The translations under genes and the position numbers were made by a program. A stretch of 64,000 nucleotides of DNA, taken from contig VXRJ01000018.1 of the NCBI GenBank assembly GCA_009838525.1, forward strand, positions 62,001 to 126,000, in the 5' to 3' direction. Shown in pieces: positions 1-8,040 of the stretch. Each line of letters opens with the position of its first letter. The first letter of the stretch is position 1. The DNA is from Acidobacteriota bacterium (GTDB lineage: Bacteria > Acidobacteriota > Vicinamibacteria > Vicinamibacterales > UBA8438). Below the pieces are notes generated by a model, which did no database searches, had not been told where the DNA came from, and saw only the letters and a list, made by a program, of their open reading frames with translations.

Positions 1-462
1 CCGCCGATGCGGTCGAGCACGTACAACAACAACGTGATGGTCTTCCAGTCGCCCGGCTGGGTAGCGATTCTCACCGAGATGGTGCACGACGCCCGGCTCA
101 TCCCGGTCGACGACACCCCGATGCCGCCGTTCCCGCAGCGCAGCGGCGTCTCCCGCGCGCGCTATGAAGGGGAGTCGCTCATCATCGAGACGACGCAGTT
201 CGCCGGTGGCAGCAGCGGCCTGACCTCGACGAACATGCACCTGGTCGAGCGGCTGACGCGGATCGACCCGGATACCGTGGCCTACGAGTACACGGTGACC
301 GACCCGACGGTGTACACCGCGCCGTACACGGTGATGATGCCGTTCCGGCGCCTCGATGGAACGCTCTTCGAGTACGCGTGCCACGAGGGGAACTACGGGC
401 TCTACAACATCCTGGCCGGAGCGCGCCAGTTCGAGCGGGATGGCCGGGAGCTGCGCCCATAG
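1..462 (+). CDS. Secreted ACHEGN-motif family protein, 3' part (5' end outside window)
   Basis: The frame is open from base 1 to the TAG at 460-462, so only about the last 153 codons are present. It aligns without gaps to the C-terminal half of the full-length gene at 17703-18701, sharing YNNNVM, the MMPFRR block, EYACHEGNYGL and a closing RDGR-x-LRP. Two more distant relatives lie at 34386-35372 and 35605-36630. The complete relatives have signal peptides, so this protein is inferred to be exported. Its biochemical function is unknown. The PQQ dehydrogenase gene starts 20 bases downstream on the same strand, so the two are probably co-transcribed. Confidence 0.85.
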   Translation, partial: PPMRSSTYNNNVMVFQSPGWVAILTEMVHDARLIPVDDTPMPPFPQRSGVSRARYEGESLIIETTQFAGGSSGLTSTNMHLVERLTRIDPDTVAYEYTVTDPTVYTAPYTVMMPFRRLDGTLFEYACHEGNYGLYNILAGARQFERDGRELRP

Positions 463-482
463 CCATAGTCATAGGCAGACCA

Positions 483-2297
483 ATGCGAGCAGCCGACAGC
501 CGGTACTTCCGCCTAACGGTGGCGGCGTTCGCCGTTGCGGCCTTCAGTGGTCTCCATGCCGCCGGGGCCGGGCAGCAGGGCACGACGACCCGCGAGAGCG
601 AGCCGCCCACGATCATCGCGGGCCAGAGCCAGGCGAACTGGGCGAGCCACAACCTCGACCCGTTCAACCAGCGGTTCGCGGAGCTCGACCAGATTAATGC
701 CGGGAACGCCGGCCAGTTGCGGCAGCGCTGGTCCTACGACGTTCCGCCGGAACTGAACGTCAGCCAGACCACGCCGCTGGTCGTCGACGGGGTGATGTAC
801 CTGCACGCCGGCGCGTCAGTGGTAGCCATTGACGCGACGACCGGCGAGCCGGTGTGGACGCTTGAGATCGAAGGCGCCAGGGGCGGTACGGTTCGCGGGC
901 CGCTGTACGTCGACGGGAAGATCTACTCGTACCACAACGACAAGCTGGTCGCGACGGACGCGAAGACCGGCGAGTTGGTCGAGTCCTTCGGCGACGGCGG
1001 CATCCTGCCGGTCTTCGGCGACGCTCTTGCGTTCAAGTATCCGGACACCTATCCGCCCGGGTTCGATGCGTCCACGCTCGCCTATCGGATGAACAGTTCG
1101 CCCGCGTACCACGACGGCACCCTGTACGTCGGTTCCGCGATCTCCGAAGGGCACATTCCTGGCGGCCTCGTTGTCGCCGCCGATGCCGAGACCGGCAGCA
1201 TCAAGTGGGTGTTCAACACGATCCCCCAGCGCCCGCAGGACGAGGGCTGGGAGCTGGCCGCCCCGACGTGGGGCGACGGCGCGCGTGCGGGCGCCGGTAT
1301 CTGGACCCAGCCGGCGGTCGACGCCGAGCTCGGCATGCTCTACTTCAACGCCGCGAACCCGAACCCGCCCTACGACGGCTCGGCGCGCCCCGGGGCGAAT
1401 CTCTTCACCAACTCGACCATCGCCCTGGATCTGGAGACCGGGGAGCTGGAGTGGTATTTCCAGACCATCCACCACGACCTCTGGGACTGGGACCACGTGA
1501 CCGGCCCGGTCCTCTTCGACATCACGAGCAACGGCGAGACCATCAAGGGCGTCGGGGCGGCGGGCAAGAACTGCCTGCTCTACCTCTGGCACCGGGACAC
1601 GGGCGAGCCGATCAATCCGATCGTCGAAACGCCCTTCCCGACCGAGACGAACGTGCCGGGGGAGGTGGTCTATCCCACCCAGCCCATCCCGTACAACGCC
1701 CGCGGCATCCCGCTCGCGCCGTTCTGCGCCACCTACCTCGACCTCAACGATCCCGAGTTGCAGGCGCAGGCGCGGCCGATGTACTGGCCCTACTCGACGG
1801 ACGAGCACTACATCGTCGCGCACGGGGGCTCCAGTTTCGGCTCACCCTCGTTCAGCCCCCGGACGGGCCTGCTCTATGTGACCGGCAAGAACGCCGGGGT
1901 GTCCCTGCTCGTCAAGCCGCTCGGCGACAGCCTGCAGCTCGGCGAGGGCGGCGGCCACCAGAAGAACCTCACCGAGATCAGCCGGATCCCGGAATACCCG
2001 CCGACGATGACGCTGACCGCCTACGAGCCGGCGAGCGGGGAGGACGTCTGGCAGCAGGTGCTGCCGGCCCTCACGTTCGGCGCGTCCAGCGGCAGCCTGG
2101 CGACCTCCGGCGATCTCGTATTCCAGGGCACCGAGGACGGGGGCTTCTACGCGTTCGAGGCGGCCACGGGGGAGCAGGTGTTCCACCACCAGGCGCCGCG
2201 CACGATCAAGTCGAGCCCGCTGACGTATGAAGTGAACGGCACGCAGTACGTCGCCGTCATCGCGACGAACACGATCCTGGCGTTCGCGCTGCCATAG
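483..2297 (+). CDS. Secreted PQQ-dependent dehydrogenase (quinoprotein)
   Basis: This 604-residue protein has an N-terminal signal peptide (about residues 1-30, ending near AAGAGQQ). An eight-bladed quinoprotein beta-propeller follows, recognised from repeated blade motifs such as AIDATTGEPVW, ALDLETGELEW and AFEAATGEQVF. The HHDLWDWD segment near residue 335 is typical of PQQ glucose/alcohol dehydrogenases that oxidise sugars or alcohols in the periplasm. The ATG at 483 was preferred over upstream in-frame starts because the signal peptide begins there. The substrate cannot be read from sequence. It follows the ACHEGN-family gene by 20 bases and has two paralogues in the window (14888-16564 and 26381-28204), although it is not especially close to them. 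Confidence 0.9.
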   Translation: MRAADSRYFRLTVAAFAVAAFSGLHAAGAGQQGTTTRESEPPTIIAGQSQANWASHNLDPFNQRFAELDQINAGNAGQLRQRWSYDVPPELNVSQTTPLVVDGVMYLHAGASVVAIDATTGEPVWTLEIEGARGGTVRGPLYVDGKIYSYHNDKLVATDAKTGELVESFGDGGILPVFGDALAFKYPDTYPPGFDASTLAYRMNSSPAYHDGTLYVGSAISEGHIPGGLVVAADAETGSIKWVFNTIPQRPQDEGWELAAPTWGDGARAGAGIWTQPAVDAELGMLYFNAANPNPPYDGSARPGANLFTNSTIALDLETGELEWYFQTIHHDLWDWDHVTGPVLFDITSNGETIKGVGAAGKNCLLYLWHRDTGEPINPIVETPFPTETNVPGEVVYPTQPIPYNARGIPLAPFCATYLDLNDPELQAQARPMYWPYSTDEHYIVAHGGSSFGSPSFSPRTGLLYVTGKNAGVSLLVKPLGDSLQLGEGGGHQKNLTEISRIPEYPPTMTLTAYEPASGEDVWQQVLPALTFGASSGSLATSGDLVFQGTEDGGFYAFEAATGEQVFHHQAPRTIKSSPLTYEVNGTQYVAVIATNTILAFALP

Positions 2298-2330
2298 AAC
2301 GACGCGAATTCTCTTGACGCCGCGGACCTG

Positions 2331-2369
2331 AAGGGCCTTTATTTAGGCCATAGGGGTATAATGGCCCTT
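2331..2369 (+). promoter_or_regulatory. Promoter with palindromic operator for the T5orf172/PIN operon
   Basis: AAGGGCC (2331-2337) and GGCCCTT (2363-2369) form an inverted repeat around a perfect TATAAT (2357-2362). This patch is AT-rich compared with its neighbourhood. A purine-rich AAGG at 2370-2373 stands nine bases before the ATG at 2383. No good -35 lies at normal spacing; a TTGACG at 2314-2319 is too far upstream. Arms flanking the -10 suggest autorepression by the first gene product, which is inference. Confidence 0.5.
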
Positions 2370-2382
2370 AAGGTATGTACTT

Positions 2383-3216
2383 ATGGACCTTATAGAAGAT
2401 CTGATCAAGGACCGCTTTGGAACAGCCGCCGCAAACGAGCTGTGTCAGAAGCCTGGCCTGTTTGAGCCGGGCCGACTGTACAAACGCATCGATATCAGTA
2501 AGGCCCTGCGGGACGAGTTCGTCCGACGCGGTGGGGACGCCAACACCCGCAAGGACGACGTAGTTCCGGTACTGAAGAAGTGGTTGCTTGGGGCCGCCAG
2601 CCCCTTTCGGAAAGAAGCGCGGGGGCGCTATCGGTTTCTCGGCCACGACGGCGCGACCGAGCCGGCATTCGATGTGAGTGCTCGAGGCGCCGACGAGGGC
2701 CGTGACGCCAGGGACGACACGCCGGTTCCCGAGCGCGAGCTGGGTGCAGGGCCCTGCGAAGTGTACGCGTGGTGTCTTCCGCAGTATCGGGCAACTTTGG
2801 GTGCTCGTTGGCCAATCAAGATCGGCAGGGCCGGACCGGACGGGCTGGAGCGGCGCTTGCGTGATTTTCGGGAGAGCCTCCCCGAACGGCCGTGCTACCT
2901 GCTGCGGTTTGGGTGCGCGGACGAACGCGAAGCGCGGGAGAGGGAGTCCCTCCTGCACGCCTGGTTCCGAAGTCGAGGTCAGAAGCTGAACGATCTGCCC
3001 GGCGCAGAATGGTTCCTGACCAATCCGAGCGAGATCGAAGAGGCGATCCGGAACATCATCGGCCCTGATGCCCCTGTCGGAGAAGCGACCAGTCCGGAGA
3101 TCGAGGACGTTATTGCCGCCGCGTTCAAGGATGTCACGGCCGACGACTGGGCTCGACTTCCCGAAGACCTCGTTGAACGCCTGGACTACTACCTGTACGA
3201 GGACGATCGCCAGTGA
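2383..3216 (+). CDS. T5orf172 (GIY-YIG-like) domain protein, candidate antitoxin/regulator of the PIN gene
   Basis: The protein has 277 residues. Residues 1-90 form a compact basic helical region that could be a DNA-binding winged helix. Residues 95-120 look like a linker. Residues 124-212 match the T5orf172/Mug113 branch of the GIY-YIG superfamily: VYAW (127-130), KIGR (146-149), Arg158, Glu188 and a closing EWF (209-211). The tail (about 246-277, WARLPEDL then a YLYEDD end) resembles the C-terminal tails of small antitoxins encoded before PIN toxins. The stop overlaps the next start by four bases (GTGA). Family assignment is from memory; the antitoxin role is inferred from gene order, overlap, tail and operator. 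Confidence 0.65.
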   Translation: MDLIEDLIKDRFGTAAANELCQKPGLFEPGRLYKRIDISKALRDEFVRRGGDANTRKDDVVPVLKKWLLGAASPFRKEARGRYRFLGHDGATEPAFDVSARGADEGRDARDDTPVPERELGAGPCEVYAWCLPQYRATLGARWPIKIGRAGPDGLERRLRDFRESLPERPCYLLRFGCADEREARERESLLHAWFRSRGQKLNDLPGAEWFLTNPSEIEEAIRNIIGPDAPVGEATSPEIEDVIAAAFKDVTADDWARLPEDLVERLDYYLYEDDRQ

Positions 3217-3653
3217 GGTCGGTATTTGCTGACACGGTCTACTGGATCGCCACGGTCATGCCGAGCGATCAGTGGCGTGCCGCGGCCAGGGACGCGCGAC
3301 GGTGCCTCGGACCCGTCGAGCTCGTGACTACCGACGAAGTGCTTACGGAATTCCTCGCGGCCCTCTCGAAGGGAGGTCCGCGGATTCGTCTGGCCGCGAC
3401 GCAAACGGTGCGCGCGATGCTGTCCGGTTCGAATGTTCGTGTGATTCCCCAGTCGAGAGAGTCGTTCACCAAGGCGCTGGATCGCTACGAGGCGCGTGGC
3501 GACAAGGGTTACAGTCTTCAGGACTGCGTATCCATGAACGTGATGGAGGCCGAATCGATCACCCAGGTTCTGACGAACGATCGTCATTTCGAGCAGGAAG
3601 GGTTCACGGTGCTCATGAAGCAGGATGCAGCCCGCGAACCGCTGGATTCCTGA
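3213..3653 (+). CDS. PIN-domain ribonuclease (VapC-like toxin)
   Basis: This 146-residue single-domain protein carries the PIN acidic residues at the expected places: Asp7 (FADTVYW), Glu46 (VLTEFL), Asp104 (SLQDCVSM) and Asp123 (TNDRHFEQEGF). Families with this SLxDC/TNDxHFEQ signature are metal-dependent RNases, many of them toxins. The start is a GTG inside the GTGA overlap with the preceding gene, implying translational coupling. No classic small VapB precedes it; the 277-residue T5orf172 protein holds that position. No catalytic residue appears to be missing. Confidence 0.8.
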   Translation: MRSVFADTVYWIATVMPSDQWRAAARDARRCLGPVELVTTDEVLTEFLAALSKGGPRIRLAATQTVRAMLSGSNVRVIPQSRESFTKALDRYEARGDKGYSLQDCVSMNVMEAESITQVLTNDRHFEQEGFTVLMKQDAAREPLDS

Positions 3654-3706
3654 TCGTTCAAGCCGATCACCGTCTGCCACTGACAACCGGAAGGAGCACC
3701 AGCGCT

Positions 3707-4828
3707 TTGCCAGACCTCCATTTGGACCATGTTGCCCGAACCGTCGCCCCCGCATCTCCGTCCCGCCGCCGCTTCCTGCGGGGAGCGGCCGCGGCGCTCG
3801 CCACTGCGCCTTTCTTCCGGCCGCTGGCCACCCTCGCGCAGCCGGCGGTGCGTCCGGCGCCCGGCATGCCGGAGCCGCACTTCGTCAACACCAACGGGAT
3901 CAGGATGGCGGTGTACGAGCGCGGCGAAGGCCTGCCGGTCGTCTTCGTGCATGGTTTCCCGGAGCTGGCGTACTCCTGGCGCAACCAGTTCCGCTCGTAC
4001 CCGGCGGCCGGCCTGCGGGCCATCGCCCCGGACATGCGCGGCTACGGGCTTACGGACCGGCCGACGGAGGTAGACGGCTACGCTATCCCGAGCCTGTGCG
4101 CGGACCTGGTCGGCCTCCTCGACGCCCTCGAGATTGAACGGGCGCTGTTCTGCGGTCACGACTGGGGCGGCGCGGCGGTCTGGGCGATGCCGCGGCTCTA
4201 TCCGGACCGGGTTCTCGGCGTCATCGGCGTGAACACGCCCGCGTCCGGCGGGGAGCCGCCAAGCACGCCGCCGGAGGAGCCGCTGATCGTCTTTACCGAG
4301 AACTACTACGCCAGGACCTTCCTGGAGCCGGGCCGGGCTGAGGCGGTCTTCTCGCGCGACGTGCGGCGGGCGCTGGAGATGATCTTTCGCCGGGGATGGT
4401 ACTGGGACGTCGAGAACATGCGCGGGTACCCGCCAGACTCGGCCGAGAAGACGATGGACATGCTGCGGATGATCGAGGAGGACAACTACCAGGGCGAGCT
4501 CATCATGCCCGAGGACGTCCTCGACTACTGGACGGAGACCTTCGAGGCGACCGGGTTCACCGGCGGGTTCAACTACTACCGGGCGAACATGGGCGGTGGC
4601 GGTGGGGCGGCCCGGCCGACCACGGACATCGACGTGCCCTGCCTCTACGTGGGCGCGGAGAACGACACGATCCTGCGCCCGTCCTCGTCCGACGCCATGG
4701 CGTCGTTCATTCCGGATCTCGAGCGGCACGTCATCGCGGACTGCGGGCACTGGACGCAGCAGGAGCAGCCGGAGGAGTTCGACCGTGTGACGCTCGACTG
4801 GATTCGGCGCAAGCTCCAGTCCGCCTGA
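3707..4828 (+). CDS. Tat-exported alpha/beta hydrolase, epoxide-hydrolase-like
   Basis: The product of 373 residues carries a twin-arginine signal (SRRRFLRG, then a hydrophobic stretch ending LATLAQP). The catalytic domain shows HGFPE (oxyanion loop), GHDWGG with the nucleophilic Asp typical of epoxide hydrolases and haloalkane dehalogenases, a probable acid in the GAENDTI segment, and His in DCGHWTQQ. A cap domain lies between. I chose the TTG at 3707, ten bases after AAGGAG (3691-3696); no ATG in frame lies near the signal peptide. The gene ends ten bases from the convergent oxygenase gene. The substrate is unknown; haloalkane dehalogenase is the main alternative. Confidence 0.8.
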   Translation: MPDLHLDHVARTVAPASPSRRRFLRGAAAALATAPFFRPLATLAQPAVRPAPGMPEPHFVNTNGIRMAVYERGEGLPVVFVHGFPELAYSWRNQFRSYPAAGLRAIAPDMRGYGLTDRPTEVDGYAIPSLCADLVGLLDALEIERALFCGHDWGGAAVWAMPRLYPDRVLGVIGVNTPASGGEPPSTPPEEPLIVFTENYYARTFLEPGRAEAVFSRDVRRALEMIFRRGWYWDVENMRGYPPDSAEKTMDMLRMIEEDNYQGELIMPEDVLDYWTETFEATGFTGGFNYYRANMGGGGGAARPTTDIDVPCLYVGAENDTILRPSSSDAMASFIPDLERHVIADCGHWTQQEQPEEFDRVTLDWIRRKLQSA

Positions 4829-4837
4829 TGGCGCGGT

Positions 4838-6043
4838 TCATCGCTGCTGGAGGACTCCTTCTCTCACGAGTCGTTTCACCAGGGTCAGCTTTCCCTCGGC
4901 ATCCAGGCAGTCGGGCAAGTCCTCGACGGCAAACTCGTCAGTCGTGGTGGCGAACTGCACCGCCGGCCACACGCCGAGGGGCAACCTCAACTCGCGGCCA
5001 CCGAAACGCAGGAGGCATGCCTCGCCGTCTGTTGCCGCCTCCGTCAGCAGCCCGGCGCGGCGTCCTACGCGGGTGCGCGGCGTCAGCCGGTTTCCGAGGA
5101 GCCGCTGGCTCAACAGGTCGGTGAACAGGGGCACGTCGGTGGCCAGGACCTCGTCCGCAAATCGTCGCCACACGACCTCCGGATCGAGCCGCGATTGCAC
5201 GGACGCGAGCTTCTCCGCGAAGAGTCGCTCGCGCTCGGCGACCGGGAACTCGTCACGGGCGAATTCATGCGGGAGATTCCGGCGCAGCGATTCGTCTTCG
5301 AGCGCCGCCGCGGTGACGCCCTCGACCAGAAACTCGGCCCAGGTGAACGCGGTGAGGCCGAGGGTGATGTGCAACGACGCCTCATCCGTCGAGTGGGCGG
5401 AGTGCATCAGACCGCGCGGAAGATAGACGGCGCTGCCCGGGCCGAGCTCGAACTCGTCGCTGACGTCGCCGGGAGGCGTGCCCGGTTCGAAGCGCTGGCC
5501 CCGGAGCGGCAGTTTGACCTTCGTGTCGTAGATCGACCAGCGCTTGGTACCGCTGATCTGCAACACGAAGACGTCGTGGGTGTCCCAGTGCGGGGCGAAA
5601 CCCTGCGCGTCGGGCGGCGTGAGATACACGTTGGTCTGGACCCGCGACGAGAAACGCCGCCCGAGCGCCACACACAGCCGCGCCAGGGTCGGCACGCGCG
5701 TATGGAGTTGGTTGAAGATGACGGTCGCGCCGTCGTCGAAGTGTCTCGCGACCTCGAGCGGTTGGACCCGGCCGGCGTCGTTCGCATACTCGGCGGGAAG
5801 GATGTCGCCATCGCCTTTGACCAGCTTGATGTCGCGATGCCCCGCCGCGTGGGTACCCAGCACGGTGTCCAGATCGGCCACGGTGAGGAGCTCGGCATAG
5901 TAGGGAGAGGCCTCGCGCCGGATGTGCAGCAGCCGTTGCTCGTAGTAGTCCCGTTCGAACTCCGCGGTCGGCAGCGGATCGATGAGCCAGGCGAACCAGT
6001 CGCGCTTGCGCGTCGTTCCGGGCTTGGCGTGGTCCGTCGTCAT
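4838..6043 (-). CDS. JmjC/Cupin_4 Fe(II)/2-oxoglutarate oxygenase (RoxA/YcfD-like)
   Basis: This is a 401-residue cytoplasmic protein without a signal peptide. The iron triad is clear: H152-x-D154 in PHWDTHD and H214 in RGLMHS, 60 residues later, the spacing seen in the ribosomal protein hydroxylase YcfD. A helical dimerisation region and a C-terminal winged-helix-like region follow, as in Cupin_4 proteins. Known members hydroxylate ribosomal proteins uL16 or uL15, but several bacterial relatives are uncharacterised. The gene is divergent from a tiny Tat-signal protein (6176-6403), and GGAG precedes its ATG. Ribosomal hydroxylation is the default assignment; a dedicated local substrate is possible. 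Confidence 0.82.
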   Translation of the reverse strand: MTTDHAKPGTTRKRDWFAWLIDPLPTAEFERDYYEQRLLHIRREASPYYAELLTVADLDTVLGTHAAGHRDIKLVKGDGDILPAEYANDAGRVQPLEVARHFDDGATVIFNQLHTRVPTLARLCVALGRRFSSRVQTNVYLTPPDAQGFAPHWDTHDVFVLQISGTKRWSIYDTKVKLPLRGQRFEPGTPPGDVSDEFELGPGSAVYLPRGLMHSAHSTDEASLHITLGLTAFTWAEFLVEGVTAAALEDESLRRNLPHEFARDEFPVAERERLFAEKLASVQSRLDPEVVWRRFADEVLATDVPLFTDLLSQRLLGNRLTPRTRVGRRAGLLTEAATDGEACLLRFGGRELRLPLGVWPAVQFATTTDEFAVEDLPDCLDAEGKLTLVKRLVREGVLQQR

Positions 6044-6105
6044 GTGATCGCTCCGTGCTGTAACCCGATCGTATTGCGGTTCTCGCGCGATGGTCCGGTT
6101 GCCGG

Positions 6106-6137
6106 TTGACAGTCGACACCTGCGCTATTACTATACT
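6106..6137 (+). promoter_or_regulatory. Candidate sigma-70 promoter of the small Tat-signal protein gene
   Basis: A perfect TTGACA at 6106-6111 is followed after 20 bases by TATACT at 6132-6137. The spacer is longer than the ideal 17, and TATTAC at 6126-6131 gives a 14-base alternative. A good Shine-Dalgarno AGGAG (6164-6168) sits seven bases before the ATG at 6176. Confidence 0.45.
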
Positions 6138-6175
6138 GCGACTCGTTCTCACTTTAACGACGCAGGAGAAATGGC

Positions 6176-6403
6176 ATGAACAGACGCGAGAATCGGAAGC
6201 TCGGCGCGAATCGGCCCGTATCACTGACAGACGCGGACATCACGACGGTCCAGGTGGGTCGCCGCTCGTTCCTCTCGCGCACGATTCTGGCCGGCTCGAT
6301 CGCGGTGGGCGCCGCCCTGACCGCGGCCTGCCCGGGCGGGACCGACTCCGACGGCCAAGGCGACTCGGATTCCCAGCCGACCGACTCCGACCAGTCCCAG
6401 TAG
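6176..6403 (+). CDS. Small Tat-signal protein with acidic Ser/Asp-rich tail
   Basis: The protein is only 75 residues. A hydrophilic leader (1-28) precedes a twin-arginine motif GRRSFLSR and a hydrophobic core ending ALTAAC. After the cysteine comes a 23-residue tail made almost only of Gly, Ser, Asp, Gln, Thr and Pro (for example TDSDGQGDSDSQ). The cysteine could be lipidated, though TAAC is not an ideal lipobox. Strong promoter and ribosome-binding signals indicate a real gene. It lies 69 bases before the PepSY membrane protein gene and is divergent from the JmjC oxygenase. I recognise no function; metal binding by the tail is a guess. Confidence 0.7.
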   Translation: MNRRENRKLGANRPVSLTDADITTVQVGRRSFLSRTILAGSIAVGAALTAACPGGTDSDGQGDSDSQPTDSDQSQ

Positions 6404-6472
6404 GGAGCGCACGCGCCCCCGCGTGTGGCCGCCGCCCCGAGTCGGACGCTCGCGAACGTGCGAGCCGTGGAC

Positions 6473-7612
6473 ATGTCCCTGCGCAGGGCGATCTTCTGGA
6501 TCCATCTGGCGGTCGGTGTCGCGGCTGCCATCGTGATCCTCACGATGGCGGTGACCGGCGTGCTACTCACTTACGAGGCGCAGCTCAACCGGTGGGCGCT
6601 TCGCGACTATCGTGCCGATCCGGCGGCCCAGGATGTCGCACCCCTCGAGCTTGACGAACTGATCGCGCGCGTGGCGGGCGGACAACCCGCCGGTCTCGTG
6701 ACTTCCGTCGCCCTGCAACGGGATCCGCGCGAGCCTGCCGTCGTCGGGTTCGACGACGGAGCCACCGCCTATGTCGACCGCTTCACCGGCGAGTTGCTGG
6801 GCGACGGCGACACGCGAACGCGACGCTTCCTCCAGAGCGTCCTGTACTGGCACCGGTGGTTTGCCCTGGAGGGGGAATACCGGATCGTGGGACGGACGAT
6901 CGTGGCGGTCGCGAACGTGGGCTTTCTGTTTCTGGTCGCCAGCGGGGTCTACCTCTGGTGGCCGGGGACCGGCGGCCGCGCCGCGTGGAGACACGCACTG
7001 TGGTTTCGCCGAGGCCTCAGCGGGCGGGCGCGCGATTTCAACTGGCACAACGTGATCGGTTTCTGGTCGGCCGTTCCGCTCGCCGTCATCGTCTTCAGCG
7101 GGGTCACCATCTCCTATCAGTGGGCCGCGGACCTCGTCCATCGGCTGGCCGGCGACACGCCGCCGTTTCAGCAGTCGCCGCGGCCGTGGCAGTCGGACGC
7201 GCGGGACGCCTCGGCCGTCGCGCCGGACGCGGCCACGCCGTTGATCGAACTGGAGGCACTCGTCACGGCGGCGGGCGCCGAGGCGCCCGAATGGAGAACG
7301 ATGACGGTCGACCTTCCCCGCGCCGTTCACGACCCCGTCGTGGTCGCCGTCGACCGTGGTACCGGCCGCCAGCCGTCGCTAAGCGAGGACCTTATCTTCG
7401 ACCAGTCGACCGGGGAACTGGTCCAGCGCGCCGGTTATCCGACCTTCACCCCCGGCTTCAAGGTTCGCCGCTGGCTACGCTTCGCGCACACCGGCGAGGT
7501 GTACGGCGTTGTCGGGCAGTCGATCGCCGGCATCGTATCCCTGGGCGTCGCCGTCATGGTCTGGACCGGTCTCGCGATGAGTTGGCGGCGCTTCTTCGGA
7601 TCCGCCCGCTAG
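6473..7612 (+). CDS. PepSY-associated membrane protein (PepSY_TM family)
   Basis: A protein of about 379 residues with four predicted membrane segments: residues about 7-28 (AIFWIHLAVG onward), one ending SGVYLWWPG, one ending VIVFSGVTISYQW, and a C-terminal one ending WTGLAMSW. PepSY-like periplasmic loops lie between, and a conserved YWHRWF precedes the second segment. Members of this family often accompany iron or siderophore uptake systems and may act in reduction of the ferric ligand. I chose ATG 6473; a GTG at 6425 would add 16 residues, and neither has a strong ribosome-binding site. It follows the small Tat-signal gene on the same strand. No TonB receptor is adjacent. Confidence 0.8.
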   Translation: MSLRRAIFWIHLAVGVAAAIVILTMAVTGVLLTYEAQLNRWALRDYRADPAAQDVAPLELDELIARVAGGQPAGLVTSVALQRDPREPAVVGFDDGATAYVDRFTGELLGDGDTRTRRFLQSVLYWHRWFALEGEYRIVGRTIVAVANVGFLFLVASGVYLWWPGTGGRAAWRHALWFRRGLSGRARDFNWHNVIGFWSAVPLAVIVFSGVTISYQWAADLVHRLAGDTPPFQQSPRPWQSDARDASAVAPDAATPLIELEALVTAAGAEAPEWRTMTVDLPRAVHDPVVVAVDRGTGRQPSLSEDLIFDQSTGELVQRAGYPTFTPGFKVRRWLRFAHTGEVYGVVGQSIAGIVSLGVAVMVWTGLAMSWRRFFGSAR

Positions 7613-7704
7613 CCGCGCGTGGTGAAACCCTCGCTACATTCGAGCGGCGATGCACCTGGCGGCCACGGAATCACCTTCCGCCACCCACGGCGCGGGGATC
7701 TAGA

Positions 7705-7779
7705 TGGTGGGCCGCGCTGGGATCGAACCAGCGACACCCTGATTAAAAGTCAGGTGCTCTACCACTGAGCTAGCGGCCC
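7705..7779 (-). tRNA. tRNA-Lys (anticodon UUU), CCA encoded
   Basis: On the minus strand the acceptor arms GGGCCGC and GCGGCCC pair over seven bases. The D arm contains AGCTCAGTGGTAGAGC, the anticodon loop is CTTTTAA with anticodon TTT, and the T arm has GGTTCGATCC. The CCA end is encoded at 7705-7707. A minus-strand TATAAA at 7787-7792 would start transcription almost at the mature 5' end. MnmA (46213-47361) thiolates U34 of this class of tRNA. I see no supported gene between 7780 and 8040. Confidence 0.97.
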
Positions 7780-8040
7780 AAATCGTTTTATATCAATAAC
7801 TTCCGGTGTGCCGGTTCTGTGCTGCCAGCCGGTGCTGCCAGCCAAAACCCTCCACCGCATTGGTGCCAGCAGAGCCGTTCTGCGGCGAAAGCGGCCCATC
7901 CGCCAGTCGTCGTCTGCTCTCTGGGAGTTGGCCGGCCCACGGGTCTCCATGCATTGTATGCTTGAACGCGCCGGGGGTGACGGCCTCGAGACACGAATGC
8001 CGGACTGCTTAACGCCGTGCTCCTCATCAGGACCTGAGCG

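Noticed and set aside
816-1823. Long open frame on the minus strand across the PQQ dehydrogenase gene
   Set aside because: It is an Arg/Val-rich antisense reading with no signal, motif or ribosome-binding site, typical of GC-rich coding DNA. Many similar ones were left out.
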